A DNA stretch of 64,000 nt from Symbiodinium natans (Eukaryota; Sar; Dinophyceae; Suessiales; Symbiodiniaceae): assembly GCA_905221605.1 (NCBI GenBank), contig CAJNDS010002379.1:887501-951500 (forward strand), given 5' to 3'. The position numbers were made by a program, and so were the translations under genes. Shown here piece by piece: positions 21,168 to 31,601 of this stretch; the stretch's first letter is position 1, and the number at the start of each line of letters is the position of its first letter. The notes under the pieces are model-generated. The model saw only the letters and a list, made by a program, of their open reading frames with translations. It was not told the DNA's origin and searched no databases.

Positions 21168-21284
21168 CAATGACTATAGATTGGGATGTTCCCCCTTATA
21201 CTAACAGTCCCTGACAGGGATTATCATAGGCGGTACTATAATCTATTAAGGACGGCCAGAATGAGGGGCAACATCCCAAAATCT
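21168..21284. mobile_element. MITE-like element
   Basis: Inverted ends: TGGGATGTTCCCCCTTAT on the left and AATGAGGGGCAACATCCCA on the right, about 75 bp apart, with an internal CCCTGACAGGGA palindrome and AT-rich surroundings. No coding sequence. Target duplication not evident. Confidence 0.5.
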
Positions 21285-22067
21285 AGAGGGCGCGTTCGGT
21301 GGGAGCGGCGTTATGATGTTCCTATGACGTTCTGGCAGGGGAGCGCAATTTGATTTGCTGTTGTGGGCGGCGTGTTGTTTTTGTGTGCTGTCTCTTGTTG
21401 GGGGCCGGGGGGAAGGGGGGGGGGGCTTTTGTTTTGCTGTTGTGGCGTTGGGACGTGCGCCCATGACTTAGAAGACTGACCGCGCAGTTCTTATCTGATG
21501 GTGCTGGGCAGCCGCATTCCAGATAGGTTCGAAGGATTCCAGCATGGTTCTGACGCAGGAGGCCCTGTAAATCCTAAACCCTAAACTCTAAACCCTAAAT
21601 CCTAAACCCTAAACTAGCTAGGCCCTATGCCCTAAACCATGAACCCGAAAGTGTTCAGGGATCCGTCCGAAGCGAAGCATCCTGCAGGAAATGACCCTAT
21701 CAGGTTCCACGGTACGCGCTGCAAAGCATCCTGTGGACTGGCTTATCCCACAGGGTTTGGGGTTTAGGGCTTGGGGGTTTAGGGGTTTGGGGTTTAGGGT
21801 TTAGGGTCTAGGGTTTAGGGTTGAGGGTTTAGGGCTTAGAGGTTTGGGGTTTAAGGTACGTAACCTACAAAAAGACGAACCGAAACCCCCAACCCCTCTA
21901 AACCCCAAGCTCTCAACCCCAGAAACCACTTCCACATAGCCCTCATGAACAGAACACTGAGCCCCTAAACCCTAAACCTCAAACCAACCCCAAACCTTAA
22001 AGGCTCCAAAGAAGCCTGTAAGCCCTAACCCTAAACCCTAAACCCTAAACAGCCCTAAACCCTACAC
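21285..22067. other. Unique and degenerate telomere-like sequence
   Basis: A G-rich/T-rich unique block (21285-21470), short CCCTAAA at 21565-21620, degenerate TTTAGGG at 21750-21860 and CCCTAAA at 22020-22065. No gene recognised. Confidence 0.5.
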
Positions 22068-22145
22068 TTCTGTGGCACCTTGGCACGTGATTGGCGGTAG
22101 TAGGTCTCGCAGAGCTCCATCACCGTCGGCCGAAGCAGCGTGACC
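22068..22145 (-). other. Coding-like island capped by telomeric repeats
   Basis: Minus strand reads PQVTLLRPTVMELCETYYRQ then SRAKVPQKC without a stop. CCCTAAA borders the left and TTTAGGG the right. It looks like an exon fragment of an unidentified gene. Confidence 0.35.
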
Positions 22146-22300
22146 TGGGGTTCAGGGTTTAGGGTTTAGGGTTTAGGGTTTAGGGTTTAGGGTTTAGGGT
22201 TTAGGGTTTAGGGTTTAGGGTTTAGGGTTTAGGGTTTAGGGTTTAGGGTTTAGGGTTTAGGGTTTAGGGTTTAGGGTTTAGGGTTTAGTTTAGGGGTTTA
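22146..22300 (+). repeat. TTTAGGG tract
   Basis: About 20 near-perfect heptamers. Confidence 0.95.
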
Positions 22301-22794
22301 GGGCTTGTTGTCCCCAAATATGTATATCGCTCCTGTATGCAAGCACCCGCAGGGCTTGTGGGGCTGAAGGGGTGAACGGAACACCCGAAACCCTAACAGA
22401 TTCACGGGGCATTTGGTGTTGTAGGGTTTCGGGGTTTTGGGGACCCCCAAACAGGAGACCTGCAATCAAAAATACGAAAACCCCACATCAAAACCGCCTA
22501 ATTGAACCCTAAATCCCCACACACTGTAAACCTTAAACCCTAAAGCCTTGAATCCTCGGACTCTAACTTGGACCCCTAAGGTTGTACCCCTGGGTTTGGG
22601 GGGGCCCTTGTAAAGACCCTCCCAAAGAATACAAGAGCCATACTAGGAGTAAAATAAGAGATCTTGCACCCTTCTGGCATGTAAATCCTAAGTATCCTAA
22701 ACCCTAAACCCTAAACCAACCCCAAACCCTAAACCCCAAACCCTAAACCCTAAACCCTAAATCCTAAATCCTAAACCCTAAACCCAGACCCCAA
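22301..22794. other. Unique sequence with short CCCTAAA tract
   Basis: Unassigned sequence (22300-22680) followed by CCCTAAA/CCCCAAA repeats at 22690-22790. No gene seen. Confidence 0.5.
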
Positions 22795-22895
22795 TCTCGG
22801 GACCTGCCTGTTGCACGTGCTTCTGCGCCTTCTTCTTGAGATACTTCTCCTGCACCCGAGCCGTGGGGGCCCAGAGGCGCAACACCCCTTTATAG
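22795..22895 (-). other. Coding-like island capped by telomeric repeats
   Basis: Minus strand reads VLRLWAPTARVQEKYLKKKA then QKHVQQAG, a basic helical stretch. CCCTAAA lies left and TTTAGGG right. Gene not identified. Confidence 0.35.
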
Positions 22896-23298
22896 GGTTT
22901 AGGGCCGTGTAGGGTTTAGGGCATCGGTTTAGGGTTTAAGGTTTAGGGTTTTGGGTTTAAGGTTTAGGGTTTAGGGTTTAGGGTTTAGGGTTTAGGGTTT
23001 AGGGTTTAGGGTTTTGGGTTTAGGGTTTAGGGTTTAGTTTTCAGGGCTTCGGTTTAGGGTTTAGAGGTGTAGGATTCAGGGTTTAGAGGTTTAGAGGCTG
23101 AAGGGTTTCGGGGCTGTAGAAGTTCAAGGTTTGTAGTTGCGAGGTTTAGGATTTAGTGCAGCCCCATGCTTCGTCGATAGGGCTCCTCTATGCGCTAGGG
23201 TATAAACTCCTGAACCTTAAAACCCTCACAAACCTGAAGCAGAAAGCCACAATTACACCCCAAGACCCGCAACCCAGAAACTGAAACCCTTACGCGCC

Positions 23299-23330
<32 letters not shown>

Positions 23331-23545
23331 TACCATGATTGACAGCAACCTTGAAGATAAGGTTACTAAGACAGTCCATGTGTAGTACCATGCTGGAATT
23401 TAAGGTAACAGAAGCCCTACACCCTAAACCCTGAACCCGAAACCCTCAAGCCCAAAACCTGAACCCTACACGCTAAACCTTTGAACATCAAGGTCTTTCC
23501 CTATGACCGAGCTAGTACGGGCTTGTTTCGGTACCTCATGCCATA
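22896..23545. repeat. TTTAGGG tract, degenerate sequence and C18-A11 homopolymer
   Basis: TTTAGGG at 22915-23040, then degenerate repeats. A run of 18 C directly followed by 11 A lies at 23297-23325. Remaining sequence to 23545 is unique with short CCCTAAA motifs and no gene recognised. Confidence 0.7.
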
Positions 23546-23658
23546 CCCAAAGAGCCCAAATACCCCTGAATAAGGAATATTCCTTGAAGTCTACAGGGAT
23601 CCTTAATATGATCTCAGGTATATTCCTCAATTAAGGGGTAATGGGCTCTTTGGGTAAT
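23546..23658. mobile_element. MITE-like element with 14-bp perfect inverted ends
   Basis: Left TACCCAAAGAGCCC and right GGGCTCTTTGGGTA are exact complements, and homology continues inward (ACCCCTGAATAAGGAATATT against ATATTCCTCAATTAAGGGGT). The interior is AT-rich with no coding potential. Confidence 0.65.
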
Positions 23659-24027
23659 GATACAAAACCCCAAGTCCCTCCAGGGCCATGGATGCCCTCA
23701 CGGAGTTGGAGCCTCAAGGTTTGTGTGGGCCTCAAGGCTTGGTTTAGGGTTTAGGGTTCAGGGTTTAGGGTTTAGGGCAGTTTTGGGCTCTGGGATTTAG
23801 GGATTTAGGGATCTAGGGGTTGAGGGTTCATAAGCTCTATAACCTCACGTAGGGCCAGGATGCAGGGTCTACTTGGAGGTTCAGGGTGCTTATTAACCAA
23901 TTAGAACTGTTTAGGGTTTAGGGTTTAGGGTGTAGGGTTTAGGGTTTAGGGTTTAGGGTTTAGGGTTTAGGGTTTAGGGTTTAGGGTTTAGGGTTTAGGG
24001 TTTAGGGTTTAGGGTTTAGGGTTTAGG
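23659..24027 (+). repeat. TTTAGGG tracts and a half copy of fold-back family B
   Basis: The left arm of the 2371-2525 element (CTACTTGGAGGTTCAGGGTG) occurs at about 23868-23890, then the copy is cut off by a TTTAGGG tract at 23908-24027. Confidence 0.7.
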
Positions 24028-24135
24028 GTTCAGCATCTCAAGTCCGAGCATTCACTAGTCGAGCAGCTTGTCAAGGGCTGGAATAAAACCCCACCCACCC
24101 AAGAAACCCATAACATTGAGAAAATACAAAGTCCA
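24028..24135. repeat. Dispersed flanking module, copy 2 (left side)
   Basis: AGCATCTCAAGTCCGAGCAT through CCCATAACATTGAGAAAATA matches 3976-4080 and again follows a TTTAGGG tract. Confidence 0.7.
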
Positions 24136-24219
24136 CTCAATACATTCCCAGTAGGCTTAAAGCTCAAGGTCCAATTGGCCGAAAAACCAAAATCTAATTC
24201 TCAAACCGGGGAGGGTGGG

Positions 24220-24990
24220 GTGGGGGGTGCATTTGGGGTGGTTTTGGAGGCAAACTTTCCCTAGGGCCCCCCCCGGGGGAAAAAAACCGTTTGGTCACGA
24301 AGGGGGTCAGGGTTTAGGGCCCCCCCGGGGGGAAAAAAACCATTTGGTCACGAAGGGGGTCAGGGTTTAGGGCCTTCCCGGGGGGAAAAAAACCATTTGG
24401 TCACGAAGGGGGTCAGGGTTTAGGGCCCCCCCGGGTGGAAAAAAACAATTTGGTCACGAAGGGGGTCAGGGTTTAGGGCCCCCCCGGGTGGAAAAAAACC
24501 ATTTGGTCACGAAGGGGGTCAGGGTTTAGGGCCCCCCCCGGGTGGAAAAAAACCATTTGGTCACGAAGGGGGTCAGGGTTTAGGGCCCCCCCGGGTGGAA
24601 AAAAACCATTTGGTCACGAAGGGGGTCAGGGTTTAGGGCCCCCCGGGTGGAAAAAAACCATTTGGTCACGAAGGGGGTCAGGGTTTAGGGCCCCCCCGGG
24701 TGGAAAAAAACCATTTGGTCACGAAGGGGGTCAGGGTTTAGGGCCCCCCCGGGTGGAAAAAAACCATTTGGTCACGAAGGGGGTCAGGGTTTAGGGCCCA
24801 AAGGCTCGGTTTTGATCAAAAATCCAGAAAACGAGAGCCCACCCAGAAGCGTCGATTTCAGTACTAAAAAATCGCATTTTGAACTGGGACCCGGGCCGAT
24901 CCTGGGGTCCCCCTCATTTGGGGTGTTTTTGGAGGCACGGCCCAGGAAAAAAAACCATTTGGTCACGAAGGAGGTCAGGGTTTAGGGCCC
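24220..24990. repeat. 53-bp minisatellite, about 11 units
   Basis: Each unit has CCCCCCGGGTGGAAAAAAAC, then CATTTGGTCACGAAGGGGGT, then CAGGGTTTAGGG, so a telomere-like heptamer sits in every unit. Unit starts fall at 24308, 24361, 24414 and 24467, exactly 53 bp apart. The sequence CATTTGGGGTG...TTTTGGAGGCA occurs on both sides (about 24220 and 24915), so the array was amplified inside a longer repeat. Confidence 0.9.
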
Positions 24991-25150
24991 AGAAAAAAAA
25001 ACAACATGGTCACGAAGGTCATTAGGGTTTAAATATACATAGTAAGAGAGGGTTTAGGGTTTAGGGTTTAGGGTTTAGGGTTTAGGGTTTAGGGTTTAGG
25101 GTTTAGGGTTTAGGGTTTAGGGTTTAGGGTTTAGGGTTTAGGGTTTAGGG
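24991..25150 (+). repeat. Right side of flanking module, copy 2, and TTTAGGG tract
   Basis: TTTAAATATACATAGTAAGAG (25028-25050) parallels 5308-5337, followed by TTTAGGG to about 25150. Confidence 0.75.
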
Positions 25151-25245
25151 TACTTATCACCACATTGGGCTTAAGGGGCTCATAAGTGCACTGCAAGTAC
25201 TGTTATCATTGGTTCAAGAAGTACCGTGAACCTCCAAGTATGGGG
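25147..25245. mobile_element. Fold-back family B, truncated by telomeric repeat
   Basis: GGGTACTTATCACC on the left and GAAGTACCGTGAACCTCCAA on the right match the inner-left and right parts of 2371-2525. The outer left arm is replaced by TTTAGGG repeat. Confidence 0.55.
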
Positions 25246-25645
25246 CTCTGCTACAAGCCCTAAACCCCAAACCCTAAACCCTAAATCCTAAACCCGTCGG
25301 CCTGCGCAAACTTGGTCTTGGAGGCAAAGGTGGCGCTGTTCGACCTAAGCTCCCGGGCGCAAGGAAAGGCGAAAGCGGTTTAGGGCTTAGGGCTTGGGGT
25401 TTAAGACTTAAAGTTTAAGGTTTAAGGGTTTAAGATTTAAGGTTTAAGGTTTTAGGTGTTTAGGTTTAAGGCTTAAGGCTCAAGGCTTAAGGCTTAAGGC
25501 CTGAAGGCTTGAGGCTTAAGGCTTAAGGTTTAGTGTGCGCGCCTTGGCAACGCACAATCCCTCCCCGTCCCTAAATCATGGTGTAGCAATATATCAGCAC
25601 GGTAGCAGTCTCCGGCCTGAACAATCCATCGACAATCGCCAAAAT
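25246..25645. other. Small CCCTAAA tract, coding-like island, degenerate repeats
   Basis: CCCTAAA at 25260-25290. The island 25292-25378 is open on minus (ELRSNSATFASKTKFAQADG). Then come degenerate TTTAAGG/CTTAAGG repeats at 25379-25533, a local 7-bp variant family. Confidence 0.45.
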
Positions 25646-25745
25646 TGCTTAAGAACCCCCAAAAGAAAGTATTCTTCCTTGTTAAGGGTAATAGAGGTAT
25701 TATATATTATCTTTCATTCTTTTGGGGTTCTGAAGCAAATAGTAG
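25646..25745. mobile_element. MITE family A, copy 1
   Basis: Inverted ends TTGCTTAAGAACCCCCAAAA and TTTTGGGGTTCTGAAGCAA enclose AT-rich sequence with TATTCTTCCTTGTTAAGGGT. A second copy lies at 34318-34425 and shares both ends and the internal block. Confidence 0.7.
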
Positions 25746-25913
25746 CTATCGACTTGACGCCATGAGCGAGAGCTGATGGTGCATGCCACGCACTCTTGCA
25801 CCTTCGGGCAGCCATCCAAGCTGAGCAACCCTAAACGCTAAACCCTAAACCCTAAACCCTAAACCCTAAACCCTAAACCCTAAACCCTAAACCCTAAAAA
25901 CTAAACAAACCCC
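25746..25913 (-). repeat. Unique sequence and CCCTAAA tract
   Basis: CCCTAAA repeats occupy 25828-25905. The sequence before them is unassigned. Confidence 0.8.
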
Positions 25914-25990
25914 ACGTGCTCGCGAAGAAGCTCTTGGCCCCCCTGAGCTCGCGACGCCAACGCCTCCACTACAGCCTCGCCATCGCACCT
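25914..25990 (+). other. Coding-like island capped by telomeric repeats
   Basis: Plus strand reads PHVLAKKLLAPLSSRRQRLH then YSLAIAPW. CCCTAAA lies left and TTTAGGG right. Unidentified exon-like fragment. Confidence 0.35.
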
Positions 25991-26960
25991 TGGGTTTGGG
26001 GTTTAGGGTTTAGGGTGTAGGGTTTAGGGTTTAGGGTTTAGGGTTTAGGGTTTAGGGTTTAGGGTTTAGGGTTTAGGGTTTAGGGTTTAGGGTTTAGGGT
26101 TTAGGGTTTAGGGTTTAGGGTTTAGGGTTTAGGTTTTAGGGTTTAGGGTTTAGGGTGTGGGGTTTGGGGGTTGGGGTTTGGGGTGTAGGTGTCGGTGTAG
26201 GGTTTTAGGCCTCTGAGTGATTTGACTGCGCCGGGATGCTCTGACTTCAATTGTAGGGGTCTAGAGTCTAGGGTTTAGGGTTTAGGGTTTACGGCTGTGG
26301 CTGAGGGTAAGGGACTTCAGGGCTTCTTCTGAAGGCTTGGTTGTCGACCGGCCTAAACGGTACCCTGCTTTCCGTAAACCCGAAAACCTGAACCCCGAAT
26401 CCTAAACCCCTAAACTCAAAACCCGGAACCTAAAGCCCAAACCACAAAAACCATAAAGCCCCAAACTACAAACCCTAAACCGAAACCCCTCACGGCTGGG
26501 ACCCACGCGATCTCTTGAGGTCGCGCACCTGGTCTTGGGCGTTGGGTTTCGGGAATCGAAACCAAATAAAAGGGGAAGCAAGCCTCAACCCTCAGCCCTT
26601 TTTCGGGGTTAGGGTTTAGGGTTTAGGGTGTAGGGTTTAGGGTTTAGGATTTAGGGTTAGGGTCGGGTGTTAAACCCTCAACTCTTAACCCTACCCCCCC
26701 TCCTTGTTTCCCTTAAGGTACAATTCTTACACCCGGAAGCCCTGAAGCACTAAACCCTGAACCGGAAATCACAAACAAGGACTCCCTCATTGCGGATCTT
26801 CTGGTGCGGGGCTTTGGGGAAATTGGGGCTCCACACGTTTGTGGTTTGAGGATGAGCCTCTTAGGGTTTAGGGTTTGGAGCTTATCTCAGCGTGGGGAGT
26901 TTAAAACAAAAAACAGCCCTGTCCTTCCAATAAGTCGAATTTTAACATATGTATTCTCAT
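25991..26960. repeat. TTTAGGG tract and assorted degenerate telomere-like sequence
   Basis: TTTAGGG at 25995-26150 with TTTGGGG variants after it, short tracts at 26270-26290 and 26610-26660, a TTTAGGG/CCCTAAA switch near 26660-26690, and unassigned unique sequence. No gene is recognised. Confidence 0.65.
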
Positions 26961-26967
26961 TCGACAC

Positions 26968-27140
26968 AAGGGGGGTTGGGGGTTGGGGGTTTGGGGTTGG
27001 GGCTTGGGGCTTGGGGCTTGGGGCTTGGGGCTTGGGGCCTTGGGGCCTTGGGGCCTTGGGGCCTTGGGGCCTTGGGGCCTTGGCGCCTTGGCGCCTTGGA
27101 GGCCTTGGGGCCTTGGGGTTGGGGGTTGGGGCGGGGGAGG
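26968..27140. repeat. GGGGCTT / GGGGCCTT satellite
   Basis: Consecutive 7-bp GGGGCTT units followed by 8-bp GGGGCCTT units and GGCGCCTT variants. The open frames through it are low-complexity artefacts. Confidence 0.85.
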
Positions 27141-29240
27141 TGAGTGGGGAGGGGGTAAGCCTCGAAACGCAAACCTAGCCTCATCCGGCGTCAGCGACTG
27201 CGCCTAGGCTGCCCAACACCCCAGCTATTTCTGGGCTAAGGGTTTAGGGTTTAGGGTTTAGGGCTTAGGGTTTAGGGTTTAGGGTTTAGGTTTAGGGTTC
27301 CCAGGCAACCAATAGGAGGAAAAACAAAACGGCGCAGGGTCTTTAGGACTTGGGGCTCGCGCCAACTTCGGAGACGCTACAGCTTTGACCCTAAACCCCA
27401 AACCCTATACCCCAAACCCTATACCCCAAACCCTAAACCCTAAACCTTACACTCTGAACCCTAAACCCTAAACCCCAAGGGTGGTTGCATGGTCCCCTTA
27501 GTATGGGCCCTAAAAATGTTATCCTTGAAGTAAACCCAGTGACATACCCTATACAACCCAAGGGCCCATAATTCAGAACCCCTTTAACTAGGTATGGGAC
27601 CAATTAAGGGCCTTAACCCTAAACCCCAAACCAAAACCCTCAACCCTGTAGCATTCTAAGGTTTGAGGACTGTAGGATTCGAGGATTTGGGCTTCAGAGC
27701 TTCACAGCAAGGGTTGAGGGTTCTGCAGCTTGGGGAAACTGGGGTTGCAGGGTTCGGAGTGTTCAAAATAACCGAAACCCCGAAACCTTAAACCACAGCA
27801 GACCCAGATCCCCTGAACCCGAAACCCGAAATAACACCAAAACCCTAGATTAACCCTAAACCCTGAACCCTATACCCATTAAAAAAAACTTAACCCTAAG
27901 CCCTAAACCCTAAACCCTAAATCCTGAACCCTAAACCCTGAACCGTAAACCCTGAACCCTAAACTTGGCAGCTGTTTGAGCGTCTGGGGGGTTTAGAGCA
28001 TTTGAACTTCAGGGTTCTGGGGAGTTGGGGCCCCAACAAACCCTAAATTACCAAAAATCCTAAACCCTAAACCCTAAACCCTAAACCCTATATAAAACCC
28101 TGAACCCTAAACCCCAAACCTGCCTCGAAGGCCCGGAAAGCCTGCGGTCGCTGGGCCCGTGGCGGAGTTGTCCTGGGACAGGTGCTGGTTGTTCTCCTGC
28201 ACCTGGCACGACCCTAAACTCTAAACCCTAAACCCTAGACCCTACACCCTAAACCCAAAACCCTAAACCCTAAACCCCTGGATGGTTGAAGATGCTTACG
28301 CCATCCCCAAAAACCATGTAGGGTTTAGGATATAGGGTGCAGGGCTACAGAAGGGTGAAGAACGGGCGTATGTGGGCAGCTACCGAGTTTAGGGTTTCGA
28401 GGGTTCTCACACCCAGAGGCCATGGTTTAGGCTTTAGGGTTTTGGGTTCAAGGTTTAGGGTTCAGGGTTTAGGGTTTAGGGTTTGGGTTTAGGGTTGAGG
28501 GTTTAGGGTTTAGGGTTCAGGGTTTAGGGTTTAGGGTTTGGGTTTAGGGTTGAGGGTTTAGGGTTTAGGGTTCAGGGTTTAGGGTTTAGGACCAAAGGTG
28601 CTCGCGCTCAGAGGCTGGGGTTTAGAGTTGAGGAACCCTAACCTTAGACCCTGAAGCCCCAGAGTTCGCAAAGCCCCAAGTCCGAAAAAGCCCTCGAAGC
28701 CGGGACAATCCTTAGCCCTTCCACTCAAAAAGCACCTGAACCTAACCCTAAACCCTAAACCCTAAACCCTAAATTTTGAACCCGAAATCCTAAGCCCTTA
28801 AACCCAAAACGCCCTAAGCCTACCGAATAGCGCAAGAAACGTGAAGCCCTCAAGTTGGAGATGCACCTCAGAACCCTGAACCCTGAACCCTAAACACTGG
28901 ACCCTAAACCCTGAACCCTAAACCCCTAAACCCCTAAACCTGAAGCCCGAAACCCTACACCCCAAACCCGAAACCCCTGAACCCTAAACCCTCAACCCCG
29001 AAACGCTGCACCCTAAGCCTTAAAACCCTACACCCTGAACCCTGAACCCTAAACCCAAACCCTAAACCCTAAACCCTAAACCCAAACCCAAACCCTAAAC
29101 CCTAAACCCTAAACGCCAAACCCTAAACCCTAAACCCTAAACCCCAAACCCTAAACCCCACCAGCCGACCTCGGGCTTCTCGTCATCAGCCATCTCGGTG
29201 CCTTGCCAGCAAAGACCCAGGGGCGGTGGAGTCGTGGGGT
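27141..29240. repeat. Mosaic of short telomere-like tracts and islands
   Basis: TTTAGGG at 27238-27298 and 28430-28590 (a duplicated TTTAGGG/TTGAGGG block). CCCTAAA at 27380-27478, 27850-27965, 28060-28120, 28215-28275, 28738-28780 and 28870-29155. A fold-back element of family D is at 27486-27605 (GCATGGTCCCC...AGTATGGGCCC against GGGCCCATAATTCAG...TATGGGACCA). The island 28123-28214 is open on minus (SCQVQENNQHLSQDNSATGP); 29157-29238 is open on plus (PPADLGLLVISHLGALPAKT). Confidence 0.6.
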
Positions 29241-29373
29241 GTAGGGTTTAGGGTTTAGGGTTTGGGGTTTAGGGTTAGGGTTTAGGGTTTAGGGTTTAGG
29301 GTTTAGGGTTTAGGGTTTAGGGTTTAGGGTTGAGGGTTTAGGGTTGAGGGTTTAGGGTTTAGGGTTTAGGGGG

Positions 29374-29416
<43 letters not shown>
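29241..29416 (+). repeat. TTTAGGG tract ending in a 40-nt G homopolymer
   Basis: TTTAGGG repeats to about 29370, then G runs interrupted by one A at 29376, with G at every position from 29377 to 29416. Confidence 0.9.
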
Positions 29417-29417
<1 letters not shown>

Positions 29418-29459
29418 TTCAGGGCTTTTGCTTAAGGTTTGGGCCTTGGGGTTTTCAGG

Positions 29460-29760
29460 CTTGCTTGGTAAGTACAGCCTTGCTTCTGCTTGCTTCAAGG
29501 GTGCTTAGGGCGTTTATATGGAGTAGGACTTGTGCATGGGCTCGGTTCCCACAAAGGCTGCTTGTGCAGCTCAGGCAACTTCCATCCAACCCGGTGTGCT
29601 CGTCAACTTCGCATTCCATGATGAGCCATCACCAGTGCCCAAGCACTTTGCTTCCAGGTCCGACAGGGCACGTGCAGCTTTTTTCGTTCCTGACCACTGG
29701 TTTGTTCTGGCCATGCCCTGCCTACTCAGTTGTAGGAGTTTCGGGTACTGAGGGATACAG
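29460..29760 (+). other. Unique block with candidate coding frame, unidentified
   Basis: Two plus frames are open. The one at 29530-29751 (includes TSIQPGVLVNFAFHDEPSPV, then ASRSDRARAAFFVPDHWFVL) reads more like protein than the other. No family motif recognised. Confidence 0.3.
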
Positions 29761-30150
29761 GGGTTTTGCTGTAGGGTTTGGGGGTTTGGGGTTTGGGGTT
29801 TAGGGTTTTGGGTTTCAGGTTTAGCGTTTAAGCTTTAGGGTTTGGGGCTCAGTGTTTTGGGTGTAGGGTTTAGGGAACCCAAGCCCCCAAAGACCTAACA
29901 CTGCGAGGTATGAGCGCCAGAACCCTACCCCAAAACTTCAAAACCCTGATGACCCTAAACTCTAAACCCTAAACCCTAGACCCTAAACCCTGCAAACACA
30001 CCCTGCCCAGCAACACCCACACCCTAAACCCCAAACCTTTGTGATCCCCAAATCGTAAACCGCGCAAGCCCGAAAAAAAAAAAAAAAACTAAGACCCTAA
30101 ATCCCTAAACCCCTTAACACCCTAATTAAACCCCAAACCCTAGACCCAAA
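29761..30150. repeat. Degenerate telomere-like repeats and unassigned sequence
   Basis: TTTAGGG/TTTGGGG at 29770-29875, switching to CCCTAAA-like sequence near 29876-29900, CCCTAAA at 29950-29992, an A homopolymer near 30073-30089, and no gene. Confidence 0.6.
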
Positions 30151-30510
30151 GAAAACCCGACTCCTAAACCTCCTAAACCTCCTAAACCTCCTAAACCTCC
30201 TAAACCTCCTAAACCTCCTAAACCTCCTAAACCTCCTAAACCTCCTAAACCTCCTAAACCTCCTAAACCTCCTAAACCTCCTAGGCCTCCTAAGCCTCCT
30301 AAACCTCCTAAACCTCCTAAACCTCCTAAACCTCCTAAACCTCCTAAACCTCCTAAACCTCCTAAACCTCCTAAACCTCCTAAGCCTCCTAAGCCTCCTA
30401 AACCTCCTAAACCTCCTAAACCTCCTAAACCTCCTAAACCTCCTAAACCGCCTAAACCTCCTAAACCTCCTAAACCTCCTAAACCTCCTACACCTCCTAA
30501 ACCCACAACC
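30151..30510. repeat. 9-bp AAACCTCCT satellite, about 38 units
   Basis: Highly uniform 9-mer array with a few AGGCCTCCT/AAGCCTCCT variants clustered near 30281-30296 and 30380-30396. It resembles a telomere C-strand unit extended to nine bases. Open frames reading Gly-Gly-Leu or Arg-Arg-Phe are products of the repeat. Confidence 0.95.
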
Positions 30511-30857
30511 CCTACCCGTGCCTCGACGTTTCCGCTCCCAGGCCCCCGACAAATCCCGCCTCCGATTGGACGTGGGAACTCAAGGCTGGAGGGTGGGTGT
30601 AGGGGTTTAGGGTTTGGGTTGTAGGGTTTAGTGTTTAGGGTTTAGTGTTTAGGGTTTAGGGTTTACAGTTTAGGGTTTCTTGTTTGGGGTAGCCTAGGGT
30701 CTAGGGTTTGGGGTTTAGGGTTTAGGGTTTAGGGTTGAGGGTTTAGGGTTTAGGGCTTAGGGTACTGCTCAGGGTCTAGGTCTTAAGGCTGCAGAAAACG
30801 TGAGACTCTAGGGTTGAAAGTTCAACTCCATGCGAAGCAGCGCAGGCCAGGACAACC
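30511..30857 (+). repeat. Degenerate TTTAGGG sequence
   Basis: TTTAGGG with TTTAGTG, TTGAGGG and TCTAGGG variants at 30600-30770, plus unassigned unique sequence either side. Confidence 0.7.
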
Positions 30858-30963
30858 TCTAGACCCAGGAGTAACCTAGGAATACAAAGGTTACAGGGGA
30901 TTGTAAGGGAACCTACACGCTAAAAAAAGGGAACAAGGGCCTACGTACTGCGCGTCCTGGTAG
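30858..30963. mobile_element. Introner-related inverted-repeat element
   Basis: CTAGACCCAGGAGTAACCTA, then AAGGGAACC, A7, GGGAACAAGGGCCTACGTAC and CGTCCTGGTAGCCC, closely related to 13850-13935 and 35618-35702 and to the RCC1-gene intron in its GGGAACC/AAGGG.../GGTAGCCC layout. Confidence 0.45.
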
Positions 30964-31333
30964 CCCTAAACCCTAAACCCTAACACCCTAACACCCTAAC
31001 ACCCTAACACCCTAACACCCTAACACCCTAACACCCTAGCACCCTAACACCCTAACACCCTAACACCCTAACACCCTAACACCCTAACACCCTAACACCC
31101 TAACACCCTAACACCCTAACACCCTAACACCCTAACACCCTAACACCCGAACACCCTAACACCCTAACACCCTAACACCCTAACACCCTAACACCCTAAC
31201 ACCCTAACACCCTAACACCCTAACACCCTAACACCCTAACACCCTAAACCTAAACCCTAAACCCTAAACCATAAACCCTAAACCCTAAACCCTAAACCCT
31301 AACCCTAACACCCTAAACCCTAAACCCTAAACC
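30964..31333 (-). repeat. 8-bp CACCCTAA satellite inside CCCTAAA repeats
   Basis: About 33 uniform CACCCTAA units (30980-31245), with single variants CACCCTAG and CACCCGAA, flanked on both sides by ordinary CCCTAAA repeats. Confidence 0.95.
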
Positions 31334-31442
31334 GTGAACCCAAAGCTGGGGCCAGGACAACCTTGCACCGGATGGCAGAACTTCGCAGAAAAGTCTTTCG
31401 GCTGGCGGCCCGCGCCGGCTGCTCAACGTTTCGCCCAGCATC
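31334..31442 (+). other. Coding-like island capped by telomeric repeats
   Basis: Plus strand reads MAELRRKVFRLAARAGCSTF then RPAS up to the TTTAGGG tract at 31443. CCCTAAA lies to the left. Exon-like but unidentified. Confidence 0.35.
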
Positions 31443-31601
31443 GGTTTAGGGTTTAGGGTTTAGGGTGTAAGGTTTAGGGTTTAGTGTTTAGGGTCTAGGG
31501 TTTAGGGCTGTCTTCGTGGCAGCATCGGCCCTTGTTCAGCATCCTCGACTTGGCAGCCCTAGACCTACCCACCAGCCACCCCAACACAACCACTAGCCGA
31601 G
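31443..31601. repeat. TTTAGGG tract and unique sequence downstream of the RNase H remnant
   Basis: TTTAGGG repeats at 31443-31508, then unassigned sequence. Confidence 0.7.

Noticed and set aside
26804-27207. Trp/Gly/Leu-rich open frames
   Set aside because: They translate the GGGGCTT/GGGGCCTT satellite in three phases.
30097-30552. Open frames of Gly-Gly-Leu and Arg-Arg-Phe repeats (126-151 codons)
   Set aside because: Products of the uniform 9-bp AAACCTCCT satellite; two frames are equally open.
30964-31250. CRISPR array
   Set aside because: Eight-base direct tandem repeats without spacers, in a eukaryotic context.
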